A stretch of DNA of 64,000 nt from Cylindrotheca closterium (GCA_933822405.4 CAKOGP040002313.1:319118-383117), one strand, 5' to 3'; shown: positions 1 through 11,181, numbered from the stretch's first letter. Numbers and translations are program-made. The notes: generated by a model from the letters alone, not told the origin.

Positions 1-565
1 ATGGGGATCAATGTCACAATTCACGCAGGAGAAACACCTGATTCTCATGAAAATGTAAGAAAGGCAGTTGAGGAATACGGGGCCACAAGAATCGGCCATG
101 CCTACAAGATTATCAATCATCCAGAATTGATCAAGCTGCTCAAGGAGAAAAATGTCCATGTCGAAGTCTGTCCCACAAGTAGTGTAGAGACAGGAGGGTG
201 GAAGAAGACCCAGTGGACGGAGCATCCTGCATGTATCTTTCGAAAACATGGACTTTCAGTATCCCTAAATTCTGATGACCCTGCCGTATTGAATACCTCG
301 CTGACTGTAAGTGTAACTTTTGCAATGCCTTTTTTTTCAATCTATCGCTTTAACTTTTGTTGAATTATTGCAGTGGCAATTCCGAGTCGCAATGAAAAAG
401 ATGCAGTGGGACAAGTCAGATGTCACAAGTGTCATTGAAGATTCCATTGACGCAGCCTTTGTGTCACAAGACTACAAGAAACAGCTGCGAAAGAGACTTC
501 AGGACTCTTCATCATGGAAAAAATCTCTAGAATTCTTCACGGATCGCGTACATTACGACAAGTAG
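1..565 (+). CDS. Adenosine deaminase family protein, C-terminal part (5' end outside window)
   Basis: Hydrolytic deamination of adenosine (or a related 6-aminopurine) in purine salvage is the family role. Two exons are visible: 1-306 and 374-565, with a GTAAGT donor at 307 and a TTGCAG acceptor ending at 373, in phase 0. The 166 visible residues carry the metal-site motifs of the family: HAGE (His plus catalytic Glu) near residue 8, RIGHA (zinc-site His), and SLNSDDP near residue 89 with the paired aspartates. The window opens inside the gene, so the ATG at base 1 is internal and the first zinc-binding HxH motif is not seen. The exact substrate (adenosine, or methyl-AMP as in ADAL) cannot be decided from this part. 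The stop is TAG at 563-565. Confidence 0.85.
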
Positions 566-638
566 CTTTTTATGAGTAGAAGTGCAAAGGTATATCTAAA
601 TGGTTTTAGAGAATTCAAGTTTTCACCAGAATACACAT

Positions 639-1664
639 CTAGGTGAGGTCAACCTCATCATCGTCTTCATCGTTGTTACCGTCATCAATCGAACGCTTGA
701 CGGAAACAAGAATCGAAGTTTGCCATGGGTTGAGCTTTGAGATCCTGTCAAAATCGTAGCATGCTGTCGAGAAGCCTTCAACATCATACCCCTCAACCGC
801 TTCTATCAAGCTGTTGGCGAACTTGCCTTCTCTCGACTCCCCAAAAGTGTAGTCTAGACTATCATACTTTGCCATTGCCTGAGAAGCCCCAACGGAATCA
901 CCGCTGGCCAAGTGGCACAAACAAGCTTGCAAGAAATACCCCTTGGCATTGAACTTGAGCAAGTTGCTCTCGAGACACCGTCTCCCCAAGTCATCATATA
1001 GCTGACTTCCGCGAACATAGTCAGGAGGGTCGAGCGCTGCTGTGCAAAGTTCCGCAATCTTAGTGAGGCATTGTGATTCGCTGGACTTTGAGCCCTCCAT
1101 TTCAAAGAACTCAGCAGCTTGTTCATAGGCCTCTATGGCCAAAACGATGTGAGACTTGCCGCCTTCATCAATTTCTTCGGTTTCGTAAAGTTCAGCAATC
1201 TCCTTTTGGATCTTTGCAGCTTGAGTAATTCTGGCATTGTCCGTGTAGACCACGACTGCCTTTGTGTATGCCTTGATGGCATCAGCCGGGCTGGTCTTTT
1301 TGTAGCAAGTACCTGCGGTAACAAAAATCATAGATTAGGTTTGTTAGATCAGATATCAATGTCGCTGTACCTCTCATGGTCCTCAGCTTGTTCCAAACGT
1401 ACCAGCGCTGTTCAATGTCTTGGAAGCAGAAAGCAAATCCGAGAGTTTGTCGGAGTAAATTGCCGCAGCTCTCATGTAAGCATCTCCAGCTTCGGTAGTC
1501 AAACCACCAACCTTGAAAGCATTGGCAGCCTTCTCGTAGGATTCCGCGGCATCTTCAAAGTTTCGAGAAGTGGATCCAAACCAGGACTTCTTGGTCAAGA
1601 GCTTTTCGGCTTCTGCTGCGTAGGCTTCTCCCTTGGCCTTTTGGGCCTTTGCCATGGCGGACAT
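639..1664 (-). CDS. SEC17: Alpha-SNAP (NSF attachment protein, Sec17)
   Basis: Adaptor that recruits the NSF ATPase to SNARE complexes for disassembly after membrane fusion; cytosolic and peripheral on membranes. Exons 1664-1403 and 1312-639 join in phase 1 (GTACGT donor, CCGCAG acceptor) to give 311 residues, close to the usual 295. The N-terminus has the membrane-binding loop and first TPR-like helices (KSWFGS, FEDAAESYEKAANAFK). Exon 2 begins with the strongly conserved CYKKTSPADAI and continues through the typical EIAELYE and LLKFNAKGYFLQA helices. The C-terminus is acidic (DDGNNDEDDDEVDLT) and longer than in animals; the penultimate leucine needed to stimulate NSF in other species is present near the end. 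The gene ends 73 bp from the converging adenosine deaminase. Confidence 0.93.
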
Positions 1665-2071
1665 CGTTCTGTTTGATATGTATAAGGAGCACTAAATACT
1701 AATAGAGAATGGGGTGACTGAGCTAAACGCTGCTCTTGAGAATGGATACGAGTCTTCTCACAACTAGAATGTGTGAGTCTTGCAATAACAACAACAACGG
1801 TTACTTCCGGGCATCCTTTTTTTAGACAAACTCAGGAAGAGCCTAAAAAAGTCCCAGAGCGAAACTTGTGGAATGAGATCGTCCCTTGAACTGCTACACT
1901 GTAGGTACCAGGTACCAGGGTCAAACGCAAAGAAGCAACCAAAGACACGAAAACTATCTCAATGTCACTATTCAAAAACATTTATTTCAATCCTGTTCAC
2001 ATTCTGCAATTTTATTTAGATAAACCATCGAAAGCAAACAACATCTAAATCCCCCGATAGATAGTCATTCT
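1665..2071. other. Intergenic: 5' flank of alpha-SNAP and 3' flank of the SAP-domain gene
   Basis: No gene seen. It holds a doubled GGTACC element (GGTACCAGGTACC at 1904-1916), 240 bp upstream of the alpha-SNAP start; similar elements occur in other 5' flanks of the window. A short CAA-rich stretch lies near 1789-1800. No TATA-like box is convincing. Confidence 0.5.
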
Positions 2072-3059
2072 TTACTCTGTCGCCTTTGCTTCCTTTGCTT
2101 CCTTGGCTTCTTGTGCGTCAAAACGATGCTTTCGAAGTGCTGCTTTCATCGCATCTACAGTCGGATTCTGAAGATTGAATTTCTTGGCTCTATCCAAGCG
2201 CTTCTCAAGCTCTTCTTTCGACAATGACTCAAATTGCTCCTTCTTTGGTTCTGGCTTTTTCTTTGGCTCTGGCTTGTTGGACTTCTTGGGTTCAGTCTTT
2301 TGTCGCTTGTTAGCGTTCTTCTTGACTCCTCCTTTTCCACCTTCGACAGCTTTATCACCATTGCCACGTCTTGGATTATCCCTTTTCTTGTTCTTTTTTC
2401 CACCAGCGGGTTTTTCAGCTTCCTTAATTCCAAATCGTGCTGCTCTTGCCTTCTTCCTATCCTCGAATGTCATAAACTTGGTATTAATAGCCTTTCCAAA
2501 CTCTACCGGTGTCTTCTCTTCAGCCTCGGTTGCAGCTTCCTCAGGAGCCTTGGCATCAGCTTTATCCTTACCACTTGATTCATCAGCTTTCTCTTCCTCC
2601 GCTGGCTTTTCCTCTGCAGGATTCTCTTGTTCTTTAGGCGCGAGCGCTTCCTTCGTAGTTGTTGCTTCCATCGTTTTCGCTACTGCCACTACAGCAGGGG
2701 TTCCCGCCACTGTTGGGGCGTCCACAAGCCCAAACTCCTCCTCGTCTAACCTTGCTTGCAATCGATTCACCAAATCGGCCTTGAGACCTTCAGTGGCCAA
2801 ACCTCTTTTGGACAACGACTCGCGAAGTTCGCTAACTGTAGTTTTTTGGAGAAGAAAATACCCACAATAGTAGATAAAACACACACAGACACACAAACAG
2901 ATACATTGAGAGATTGCATTTTTAGATTCAGTAAAAAGTAGATTGACGGATGATTCATTCATTCATTCAGTAGGCTTTCCAAGATCACGAAGATAAACTT
3001 GGATGAACCACTTTAGGCCTTGTAACCGCACCTTTCATTTTCTTCACATCGGCCACCAT
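2072..3059 (-). CDS. SAP-domain mRNA export protein, SARNP/Tho1/MOS11-like
   Basis: Proteins of this family bind nucleic acid and the DEAD-box helicase UAP56/Sub2 during mRNP assembly and export in the nucleus. A 28-bp first exon (3059-3032, MVADVKKMK) joins exon 2 (2835-2072) in phase 1 to give 263 residues. The junction rebuilds an intact SAP helix-extension-helix, KVSELRESLSKRGL then KADLVNRL, which the long open frame in exon 2 alone would lose. After an acidic, Ala/Glu-rich middle come two RxxRFG-type motifs (KARAARFGI and RAKKFNLQ) that match the Tho1/MOS11 C-terminal helicase-binding motif, separated by a lysine-rich nuclear-type stretch. The intron (2836-3031) contains a CA-repeat. 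The short first exon is easily missed by gene callers. Confidence 0.85.
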
Positions 3060-3353
3060 GATGAATAAGAACCAGTTTCACTTAGTAAGATATATATTAT
3101 ATAAAAGTCTTTGTTTTGGAATTGCTTGTTGTCGCTTGGTTGGTAATGAGATTTTGCCGCAAGCAAACCATGGATGAGACCTGATGCGATGCTTGCGCGC
3201 CGGACATGTCACATCAGAAGCATTCCACCTGCACGCGACCCTCCTCTTTTGAAATACTGTATTGAACACTTGTGACAGAAATTCATTTCGTACAGTACAC
3301 TTGTCTCTCGTCTTCTAATATTACCTTACCGGTACAGTACAAGGGAACGCGCC
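3060..3353. other. Divergent promoter region, SARNP-like and GT64 genes
   Basis: A 294-bp head-to-head interval without a gene. Two TACAGTAC elements occur, at about 3291-3298 and 3333-3340, the second only 14 bp before the GT64 start. A GC-rich segment with GCGCGCC lies around 3195. Nothing else recognised. Confidence 0.45.
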
Positions 3354-4659
3354 ATGGATACAAAGCGTCGCAGAAGCAACGAGAAGACAGCTGAAAATAA
3401 TACACAAAAACAGAGAACGAGTTATGAGAAAGCTAGTGCAACACGTTCGCCTGCAAATCTGCTCTACGTGAGATTGCAAAACCAATGGTCGTTGCTCTCC
3501 AATTCGACGAGACTGGTTCTCAGCATTCTATGCATTACCATTGTGATTCAAGTCACTATAAGCTTGTTTGATCTAGCATTTTTTCAGTTGGGGGATGGTA
3601 CACACAGCCAACTAAAAAGTGGAGAATACTTTGCCGTCGCAATCAACACCTACAAACGACCAGATCGGCTGAGAAATGCGGTTCAGCATTATGCGGATAC
3701 TTGTGGGAAGAAAGCTGGGGTTGGTCAAGTTTTTATTATTTGGGCAGAACAGGGGGCAACTGTTCCAGCGGCATCTTCCTTTTTCGATTCCAATTTGAGA
3801 GACTCAGAGCCAGCAGTAGAGAATCGAGCTTATGTGAAGGTGCTGCAAAAAGAGAAGGATTCGCTCAATAGCAGGTTTGAACCAATTGAAGAGTTGAAAC
3901 ATGATGCTGTATTCATGGTAGATGATGATATACGAGTCGATTGTCCCTCCCTTACCAATGGTTTCCATGCCTGGAGGAAACACCCATTTAGCATGGTTGG
4001 CTATTATCCCCGATTGGCGTCTCCACCTATGAACGATGCAACCAGCGCATCACTGATCTATCACACGTGGCCAATTGTATATCTTCGGCATAAGTTCAAT
4101 TTCATCTTGACCAAAGCGAGCTTCTTGCATGCAGAATATCTCGATCTTTACTCTGGCAAAGATTTTCCACAGGAAGTGCGGGATCATGTTGACAAACATA
4201 AGAATTGTGAAGATATTGCAATGTCCATGCTTGTTGCGAACTATACTAAGTATACAAATGGAAAACCAATATATCCCATTTATGTTGAAGGGAATGTCGA
4301 AGATACCGGACTGGTAAGTGATTTGATTTGATTGGATTGGATTCGATTCGATTGGATTGGATTGGATTTGCCACTGTCTTGTTGCATTGTCAAGTCGTAT
4401 CCCATTTTCTAATATTCATGCCTTCCTTATGTTGACTTAGTTTGGTGGCATTAGTACAGGATCCGGCCACATGGTGACGAGATCAGATTGCTTGACGACA
4501 CTGACCGAAATATTCCTTCAAAAGGGCTGGGAATCTCCACTAGCATACGAAATTCCATTGAGCGATTACTCTTGGGTTCACCACGCACCAGGGTTTAAGT
4601 GGCAGTCCAAGCCTTCCAACTTTTTTGAATGGATTTCCTTTGCTAATATGCTGACTTAG
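3354..4659 (+). CDS. Exostosin-type glycosyltransferase (GT64), type II membrane protein
   Basis: GT64 enzymes transfer N-acetylhexosamine in the Golgi or ER; the acceptor in diatoms is unknown. Exons 3354-4313 and 4441-4659 (GTAAGT donor, ACTTAG acceptor, phase 0) give 392 residues. Residues about 49-72 form one hydrophobic anchor preceded by a basic tail, as expected for a Golgi type II protein. The catalytic domain starts FAVAINTYKRPDRL, has the metal-binding DDD in FMVDDDIR, and continues with the GT64-like FSMVGYYPR. NCEDIAMSMLVA matches the C-terminal conserved block, and exon 2 supplies FGGISTGSGH. Relation to animal EXTL2/EXTL3 is by family only; no heparan sulfate synthesis is implied. 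Confidence 0.85.
4322..4370 (+). repeat. GATTG/GATTC pentamer repeat inside the GT64 intron
   Basis: About ten imperfect copies of the pentamer GATTG (some GATTC) run from shortly after the splice donor at 4314. It is a simple microsatellite-like tract confined to the intron. Related GATTG runs occur near 34250 and in several other noncoding spots. Confidence 0.8.
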
Positions 4660-5097
4660 ATCGTGACGAGAAGCGCTTGTGATACTGTATGCCTTTTTGA
4701 TTAGATTGGAAAATACACTATGGTTCACAAAGGAAAAAGTGCTTACTATACATGGCTTTTGGATTTGAAGAATCCTGTTAAATTGTAAGAATAGATAGAG
4801 ACAGATTGCAAGTAGAAGTAGCACTACATCTTTGCACAAAGACTGGTCGAAGATGACTACATTTAGGAGTATCCGAACAAGTATTGGATGGAAGCTAAAG
4901 TACCTGTACGGTTGAAAAGGGGACTGGTTCGGTGTAGTAGCACGCACGCCGCTTTGCAATCGAATGAAGACCAGCTCATTCATTTTTCCCACAACGAAAA
5001 CAACCAACACGAACCATCAAGCCTATCATTACGATAACCATCCAAAAGATACTTGTTCAGCCTACGATCCCTACCGTATACCAATACAGAGAGGAAA
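4660..5097. other. Intergenic: 3' flank of GT64, 5' flank of next gene
   Basis: No gene supported. A TACCTGTAC element lies at about 4911-4919, 180 bp before the next start. A 156-codon minus-strand open frame (4540-5010) overlaps the GT64 terminal exon and has no recognisable protein features. Confidence 0.45.
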
Positions 5098-6024
5098 ATG
5101 AGTTCGGCTGCTTCAAGGTTTCAGAGAATCTTTACTCCCAAGAGAGTCAGAGTCTTGAAGAAAATGGCAGTGTCCGGTGCTGTGGCCTCTGTGCCGGTCC
5201 TAGTATGGTGGAAGATTGCCTCCGACGAACGTGAACAAAAGGCTGAAGAGGTCCGTACCAAAGTACGAGTCCCCAATATTCAGACGATTGATGATATTAT
5301 GATCGAACGATGCCGGCCTGGGGACGTCTTGCTATTTGATCGACGATGGGAAACCTGTGCGTCAGGACCACTTGCCGCTCTTGTTTGCGTGCTCGGACGA
5401 TACTTTCTATGCTTTGACGATCCCAATAAAGTCATGCCTGACGGAAAGTTTGATCACTGTGGTATTGTCGTGCCAGGGTATGCAAAGAACAAAAAAGATG
5501 AGTTGGATCCTTCGAATCTGCTGTTACTGGAGGCAACTGCTGGGGGAGGAATTGTTGCACGACCGTTGTTGATGCGATTGGAAATGTCCAGAGCGAGAAG
5601 TGCTGTCCTATTGCCTCTCGCTCTTCCTGGGGAACGAAGGAATGATCAATTCTTCGAACCAACACCTACTACGATCGCCACTGAGGTTTTTGTTCGCAAG
5701 CAGTTGACCGAATTTCGAGACAAATGGTTGGAGATATCGAAGGAAAAGAACTACCGACGAGTGCATTCAACCTTAGGTTTGGCAGGTGCTTTGGCGTATG
5801 GATTTGGCGTTCACACGCAAAATCCTGGCCCAACCTCACCATCTGCGTGGTTTGTGACCATGGCGTTGCAAGACGCCAAGATTGCCCAGAGCGTGTCTGT
5901 GAGACAAACTAAAGAAGCCAAAGTGGAGGACTTTTTGCGAGATTACCGATTCCAAGACCACGATGTCATTCGTCTTCGGCCTGGGTGGAGATTCTTGGCT
6001 CCTGTCTCTTTCCGAGAGACGTAA
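5098..6024 (+). CDS. Membrane-anchored permuted papain-like (NlpC/P60-related) protein, possibly inactive
   Basis: 308 residues, no intron. I chose the ATG at 5098; the open frame extends upstream only through a TTG. A basic N-terminus is followed by one hydrophobic segment at about residues 25-42 (MAVSGAVASVPVLVWW), so a membrane anchor is likely. The soluble part opens with RPGDVLLFDRRWE, then FDHCGIVVP and LLLLEATAGGGI. This order (PGD-strand, His-bearing strand, LEA strand) is that of circularly permuted NlpC/P60 proteins of the YiiX type. In those the nucleophile follows later as a CSxFV-like motif; here the corresponding place reads SPSAWFV, with serine and no cysteine. The fold call is an inference from motif order; the substrate is unknown. 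Confidence 0.5.
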   Translation: MSSAASRFQRIFTPKRVRVLKKMAVSGAVASVPVLVWWKIASDEREQKAEEVRTKVRVPNIQTIDDIMIERCRPGDVLLFDRRWETCASGPLAALVCVLGRYFLCFDDPNKVMPDGKFDHCGIVVPGYAKNKKDELDPSNLLLLEATAGGGIVARPLLMRLEMSRARSAVLLPLALPGERRNDQFFEPTPTTIATEVFVRKQLTEFRDKWLEISKEKNYRRVHSTLGLAGALAYGFGVHTQNPGPTSPSAWFVTMALQDAKIAQSVSVRQTKEAKVEDFLRDYRFQDHDVIRLRPGWRFLAPVSFRET

Positions 6025-6368
6025 ACGTAGAACAGTAGCTAAAGTGTTCTAGATTTGGAAGCATTTTGCTCTGACACCTCACTGGTATTGTGCTGTGGAT
6101 CGTATCAGACTAAGAGTGAAACCGTTTGACTACCGAGGGTAGGGAGTAGTGCTCGGTACCGTACCTACCAACGATTTTGGTGGTACTGAATTAGTGTCTT
6201 AACTCAATTCAAATTTGATTTTTCGACAGCATTCGTAGCGAGTCTACGAGGGACCAACGGCTCGATACTCAAAACGAGTGCCGAGAATCGATTCATCGAC
6301 ATTGATCACCATATTTATCCTCCCGGGAAAGTAAAACACGTACTAGAAATACCTAAATACATTAGATC
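6025..6368. other. Intergenic 5' flank of USP14
   Basis: 344 bp with no gene. GGTACCGTACC lies at 6155-6165, about 204 bp before the USP14 ATG. No other signal recognised. Confidence 0.45.
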
Positions 6369-8139
6369 ATGACGGATACGGTAGCATTGAAAGTGAAATG
6401 GGGAAAGGAAACAATAGATGTCAACTTTGTGGTAGCTGGAGGAGTCAAGGGATTGAAATCCGAACTGGAGGAAAAGACCAGAGTGCCTGCTGATCGAATG
6501 AAATTGATGGCAAAGAGCAAAGGTGAGATACTTTCAATCAACTGGTCAAAAGCAGCATGGTAAGACGATGATTCAAGATTCTCATCTTTCTTTTTCTTCA
6601 GGCTTGTGGAAAGGAGTGCTGAAGGATGATTTTGATTTTGGTTCCATTGACTTTGCAGCAGCGTTGTCCAAGGCCAAGGGAGGTCCATTGAACCTTTTAT
6701 TAATGGGTTCTGCAGCTGAGCTCACTGGTCCAAAGACAAAAACTGTTTTCTTGGAAGATTTACCTCCGGAGGAAGTTGCCAAGGTTCAAGAACCTTCTGG
6801 TCTAGAGAATCTTGGAAATACCTGTTATTTGAACTCTGTCACCCAATGCTTGAGATCGGTCCCACAATTGCGGAATGGATTGGAACCCTACCAACCAACT
6901 GCTACCTCAGCTCAAGCTTTATTCCTTACAACTCTACGGGAAACATACAAACAACTTGATAGAACCACAAAGCCCGTTGCACCCTCCACATTTGTTCGAT
7001 CCACGAAGATGGCATTTCCACAGTTCGCACAAACTGGACCCAATGGAGCGCCCATGCAACAAGATGCTGAAGAGTTTTTCTCGGGATTGCTCACCATCGC
7101 TGCCGGCGAGCTTAAGGATGACAGATTAATGAAGGCTGCCTTGCCATTCACCAGCCCTAAGGAGTTGGATGGTGCTTCCAATCTTGCAGATGCCTTATTT
7201 GGATTGAAGATGGAGGAGACCTTGACTTGTGATGAATTTGATGGAAAGGGTGACGACAAGATGGAAGTTGAGGGAGAAGGAGCTGCTGCCGCTGGACTCG
7301 TGGAACCACCAGTAAAGTCCTATGATTTGCTTCGTAAACTCGTCTGTAATATTCAAGGTGGTGTTGACGGAACCAGCAGTACTCTCAATGTCACTCACAT
7401 TGCCGAGGGAATCAACCTCTCTTTGAACGGAAGTATCGAAAAGAACTCTGAAGTTTTGGGCCGCAACGCTGTTTGGACACGAAAGCAAAGAATCGCTCGG
7501 CTGCCCCCTATCCTCGCTGTTCAGTTTGGTCGTTTCTACTGGAAAGCAACTCCTGACTCCCAGGATCATTCAGGTGTAAAGTGTAAGGTTATGAAGCCTG
7601 TTGCTTTCAATAGCGTCCTAGACGTTTATGAATTCTGCTCAGAGAAAGTGAAGAAGGAGCTCAAGAAGTCGAGAGATAAGGCTTTGCAAGAAGAAGAAGA
7701 CCGAATCAACATGAAGCTAAAGGGTGAAGATGTAGATGACAACAAAGATAAGATGGAAACGGATGAAGGAAAGTCCGAAGATAATGAAGAAGACGCCGCT
7801 TTGAAGGCAGCTTTGGCAATGAGTATGCAGGATGGGGAAGACGCACCTGAACCAGTTGGTCCAGGTTTGCCAGCAAATTTCCAAGGTCAATACGAGCTTT
7901 TTGCTGTGGTTACACACAAGGGTCGAGATGCAGATGGTGGTCACTACATGGCATGGGTCAAGGCTGACAACAACTCGGGCAAGGTTGATAAAATTGCAAA
8001 CTCTGAGGAGGACAATGAAGATTGGTTCGTCTTTGATGATGATGAAGTCAGCCCATGCAAAACTGAAGATGTGCTGAAGCTGAAAGGCGGAGGTGATTGG
8101 CACATGAGTTACTTGAACTTTTACAGAGCAAAAAAGTAA
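6369..8139 (+). CDS. USP14: Ubiquitin carboxyl-terminal hydrolase USP14/Ubp6 with a UIM-like insert
   Basis: Proteasome-associated deubiquitinase that trims ubiquitin from substrates at the 19S particle. Exons 6369-6522 and 6602-8139 (GTGAGA donor, CTTCAG acceptor, phase 1) give 563 residues. The N-terminal ubiquitin-like domain (residues 1-about 80, TVALKVKWGKE, LMAKSKGLWKG) is split by the intron. The catalytic Cys box is GLENLGNTCYLNS at about residue 100, the His box is GGHYMAWVKA near residue 480, and the conserved QQDAEEFF lies between. An acidic insert before the His box contains EEDAALKAALAMSMQDGE, which fits the ubiquitin-interacting motif pattern and is not a feature of human USP14. 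The protein is about 70 residues longer than human USP14, mostly from this insert. It converges on the next gene, 71 bp apart. Confidence 0.93.
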
Positions 8140-8210
8140 ATGAAGAAGTTGAAAATGGAAATCTTTTGCAATTTAAAATTTTTGCATCTATACATCTATT
8201 GGTACCTATT

Positions 8211-9004
8211 CTATTCATCCAGAACGAGTTCGGCTTCCTCGTCCACTTCGATTTCGGCTTCAGTCATATCTCCGTTTGATGTCCCTGCACTTGTTGCTTC
8301 TGTATTTGCTTGTTTGCCGCCAAATGACCAAATTTTCTTCAGAATAAAGTAATTGACAATGCCCGTCCACAGCAGTGTTACGATCCATGCAACGTAGTGT
8401 GGTAGCCCGGCCCATTTTGTCATGATAACATTGAACAAAGTTGATAGAGAGATGATAATTGAATAACCAACATACATTCGTCCCAATGACTTCCAATAAC
8501 CTAAGTATGGTGACGCACACAAACGATTAGCATTGGCAACGTACAGCAGAGCGAGGTCATTCAGAAAACTTCCTTACCTCCAACATAATCTCCAAAAACA
8601 AGATACCGATGTGACGTATGACGAAAGACGATCGACAAGAAGAATCCCAAGCTCCAACAGACGCTAGCGTCTTTGATCTCCAAAACAACGTGCAAGCAGA
8701 CGTCCATCAGGAATTGGATAATATCACAAACTATGCCTGACATCATGTAGAATAAGTATCGTGGGGGACGCATTCCAAATATGGATACAAGTTCTGCAGC
8801 TGGTTGAGTACCAAAGACAACTCGGTCGATACCAGAGACGATAGGTTTGCCACCGCATTTGATCTGTTCAATTTTGCTGATGCAGGACGTTGGGCATCCT
8901 TTTCTGGAACCCTTGGCATTATATACCCCTTCCCCATTGGAAACAGGAGTGGACAAAGCACTCTGTTGCATACTGGGCCTTTGCTTTAAATGGGAGGCTG
9001 CCAT
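8211..9004 (-). CDS. GtrA-like four-helix membrane protein
   Basis: GtrA/DPMS-type small membrane proteins are thought to move or support polyprenyl-linked sugars; the role here is unknown. Exons 9004-8578 and 8500-8211 (GTAAGG donor, CTTAG acceptor, phase 1) give 238 residues. Four hydrophobic segments fit the family: LFYMMSGIVCDIIQFLMDV, WSLGFFLSIVFRH with following HRYLVFGDY, YVGYSIIISLSTLFNVIM, and WIVTLLWTGIVNYFIL. The family's closing motif, NYF..KK.WSF, is present. The N-terminal 85 residues are polar and the C-terminal 35 are very acidic (EAEIEVDEEAELVLDE), both probably cytosolic. GtrA-like is a motif-level call. Confidence 0.7.
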
Positions 9005-9213
9005 GTTTGCTCTGTATTAAATTCAAAAAACAACGACGCTGCTAAACACTGATGATGAGGATGATGAATCTTCAAAATTCTTCACCTCGAAACAATTCAC
9101 AATATGCGCGCCCGCCGGTATAAAAGTCAATGAACATACAGTACGTCGGACGGACAGAAATTTTGTGCACCATATTTCTATTATTTTGTTTCTCATGGTT
9201 AAAACAGTAAACG

Positions 9214-11181
9214 TTACGGGTCTATACCTTTGTCAATTTGTCTCCAGCTATTCGAGTACTCACGCGCCCAATATGGTTCCCAGATAGGAAAGTACATTCG
9301 CATTCTCAGATGTACAAAGTCTGGTGCGTAGTAGTAGCTGTTGATTATTCCTCTTTCGTAATCATGTGCCTTTGCAGCGTCTGCATGGTAACCTCTCAAC
9401 CGATTAATATAACCAGTAAAGGTGCTATAAAAGCAGCCCATGAATACCCGCCCTCTACTTGCGATTAGCTGGTCAATCATACCTGAGGAGAATCAAGAAG
9501 ACGGTCTACGTGGTCAGTGAAAACAAAGTGTGACGCCCAAAAAGATTGCAAGTGTGCAGAAACGTACCCATGTAATTGCTATTTACTCCAGCCAACTCAT
9601 GCTTAAAATCATCGAGATATAGAACATTGTAGTGTGTCTCCAAAAGCTTGAAGTAATCGTCGTCCTCCTCATCTGTCGCAATGTAGACAGTAGAGTTTTC
9701 TGGAATTTGAGTTTTTGCAATTTTTAAAAGGTCCTCGGCTGATACAACTGCGGACTTGTACTGGTCTTGAAAATCACCTCTTCGAATGTGAAAGGTATCA
9801 AACTCCCTCGTTTTCCCACCAGTGCGTGCGTGAACATGACCTCGAATTTTGTGCACCACTCTTGCTGCTGCACACTGGATTTCATCCACATATCGAATAT
9901 GGTCCCTCATGAATCTCTTGATCCACAAATCTTGCTTCCAGTCTTGAAAGAAAAGAAATTCATAGAAATGTATCAGCATTCGTGACTTTCCAAATTCTTC
10001 ATCCCACATCATTGGAAAGTGAACCCTTTGAGCTTTCTGCAACTTGGTACTGTACAAGCAAAGTCTCTCGCGTTTTGCAATGTGATGTCGCATGCGTTCA
10101 CGTGAGTCCCCGTCCACATCGTAAGGCTTTTTATTTATAAGATCTCTCTCTTCTGGAAGTCCTGTCTTGGTAAGATTCTCCAGATCCACCGTCAACTGAT
10201 GCAAGTCTTCCGGATCTGGTGATTTTGGGAATGCGCCTAAACATCTGTTCGCCTTCCACCGCAGTCGCATCGAAACATCTCGCAGCCATGTGTTTAAAAC
10301 AGCTATATCCTCTTCTTTGGCTCCATCCCAATGCGTTCTATTCCCTGGTGGGAAGAGTATCTTTCCATGCTTGTCTTCGAACTTTCCTTCCAAGAAGAGT
10401 TGCAGATACTCGTGCATCGAAATTATTGCAAAGTGGTCAAACTCTTCATTGACATGCTCTATTGGGAAAAAGTGGCTGAATGAAAATTCATTCTTTTGGT
10501 TTTCGTCCGAACTTTCCAGCATGTGAACCTCTTGTGCCGGTGGCATAACCAACGTCCGACCCATGGCCAATGCAATGCCCATGAGTGTTTCCATTGACAT
10601 TCTAAAAGAAGCGATATTTGTTATGAGTCACAACGTTCATACTTTCAACTTGACCACCACATACCATGCATGACACACCCTCCTCCCAACAATACCTACC
10701 GAACATTATTCCATCCTGCAAAGTCCATTTCAAACGAAAAAAATTGAGGCGGTGCCTCTGGATTGTAAAATGGACTGAGATGACTGGAATCTTGTGGAAT
10801 GTCTTCCCAATACACCATTTCGGCTGCTGCCTCGTTTGGAGGACCACCCCAGGGTTTGCAATCAAGGCCAGCTACTCTGCTACTTCTTTTTTCTTTTTCC
10901 TTTTTCGTTGAATCTTTTGGTGAGTCCTCCTTGACATTTTGTGCATCCTCCTCCTTGGCATTGACATTGGAACCTCCAGCATGCAGGTACGGTAAGTTGA
11001 AGTCACTACCAATGATGGAGAATTCATGAGTGAAATTGCTGCTCAATAATATTGGCAAGCAACCACCAAGCAAGGCTACTACTAGAAATGCTATATAGAG
11101 CCTCCCTTTTTTCCTCTTCTTTGAATGTGTTGTTTTCGTTGGTGCATCCGACATATTGTTTTTGAATTTTGTTTTTGTCAT
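9214..11181 (-). CDS. O-fucosyltransferase-like (GDP-fucose) type II membrane protein
   Basis: Predicted glycosyltransferase of the GDP-fucose O-fucosyltransferase superfamily in the secretory pathway; donor and acceptor are unproven. Three exons, 11181-10700, 10601-9568 and 9482-9214, join in phases 2 and 1 to give 594 residues. A lysine-rich tail precedes a membrane anchor at about residues 28-49 (LYIAFLVVALLGGCLPILL). The first splice rebuilds the family's N-terminal signature GWNNVRMSMETLMGIALAMG followed by RTLVMPP. The superfamily HxRRGDF loop appears as FHIRRGDFQDQYK, and a conserved IYIATDE-like strand (VYIATDEEDDD) follows. The stem is rich in Lys/Glu/Asp. Exon 3 carries the terminal block with FMGCFYSTFTGYINRLRGY. 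Confidence 0.82.

Noticed and set aside
2175..2870. 231-codon plus-strand open frame opposite the SARNP-like gene
   Set aside because: Mirror of a Lys/Glu/Ala-rich coding strand; translation is Phe/Leu/Ser low-complexity with no family signal.
4540..5010. 156-codon minus-strand open frame
   Set aside because: Overlaps the terminal GT64 exon antisense and has no domain or targeting features.
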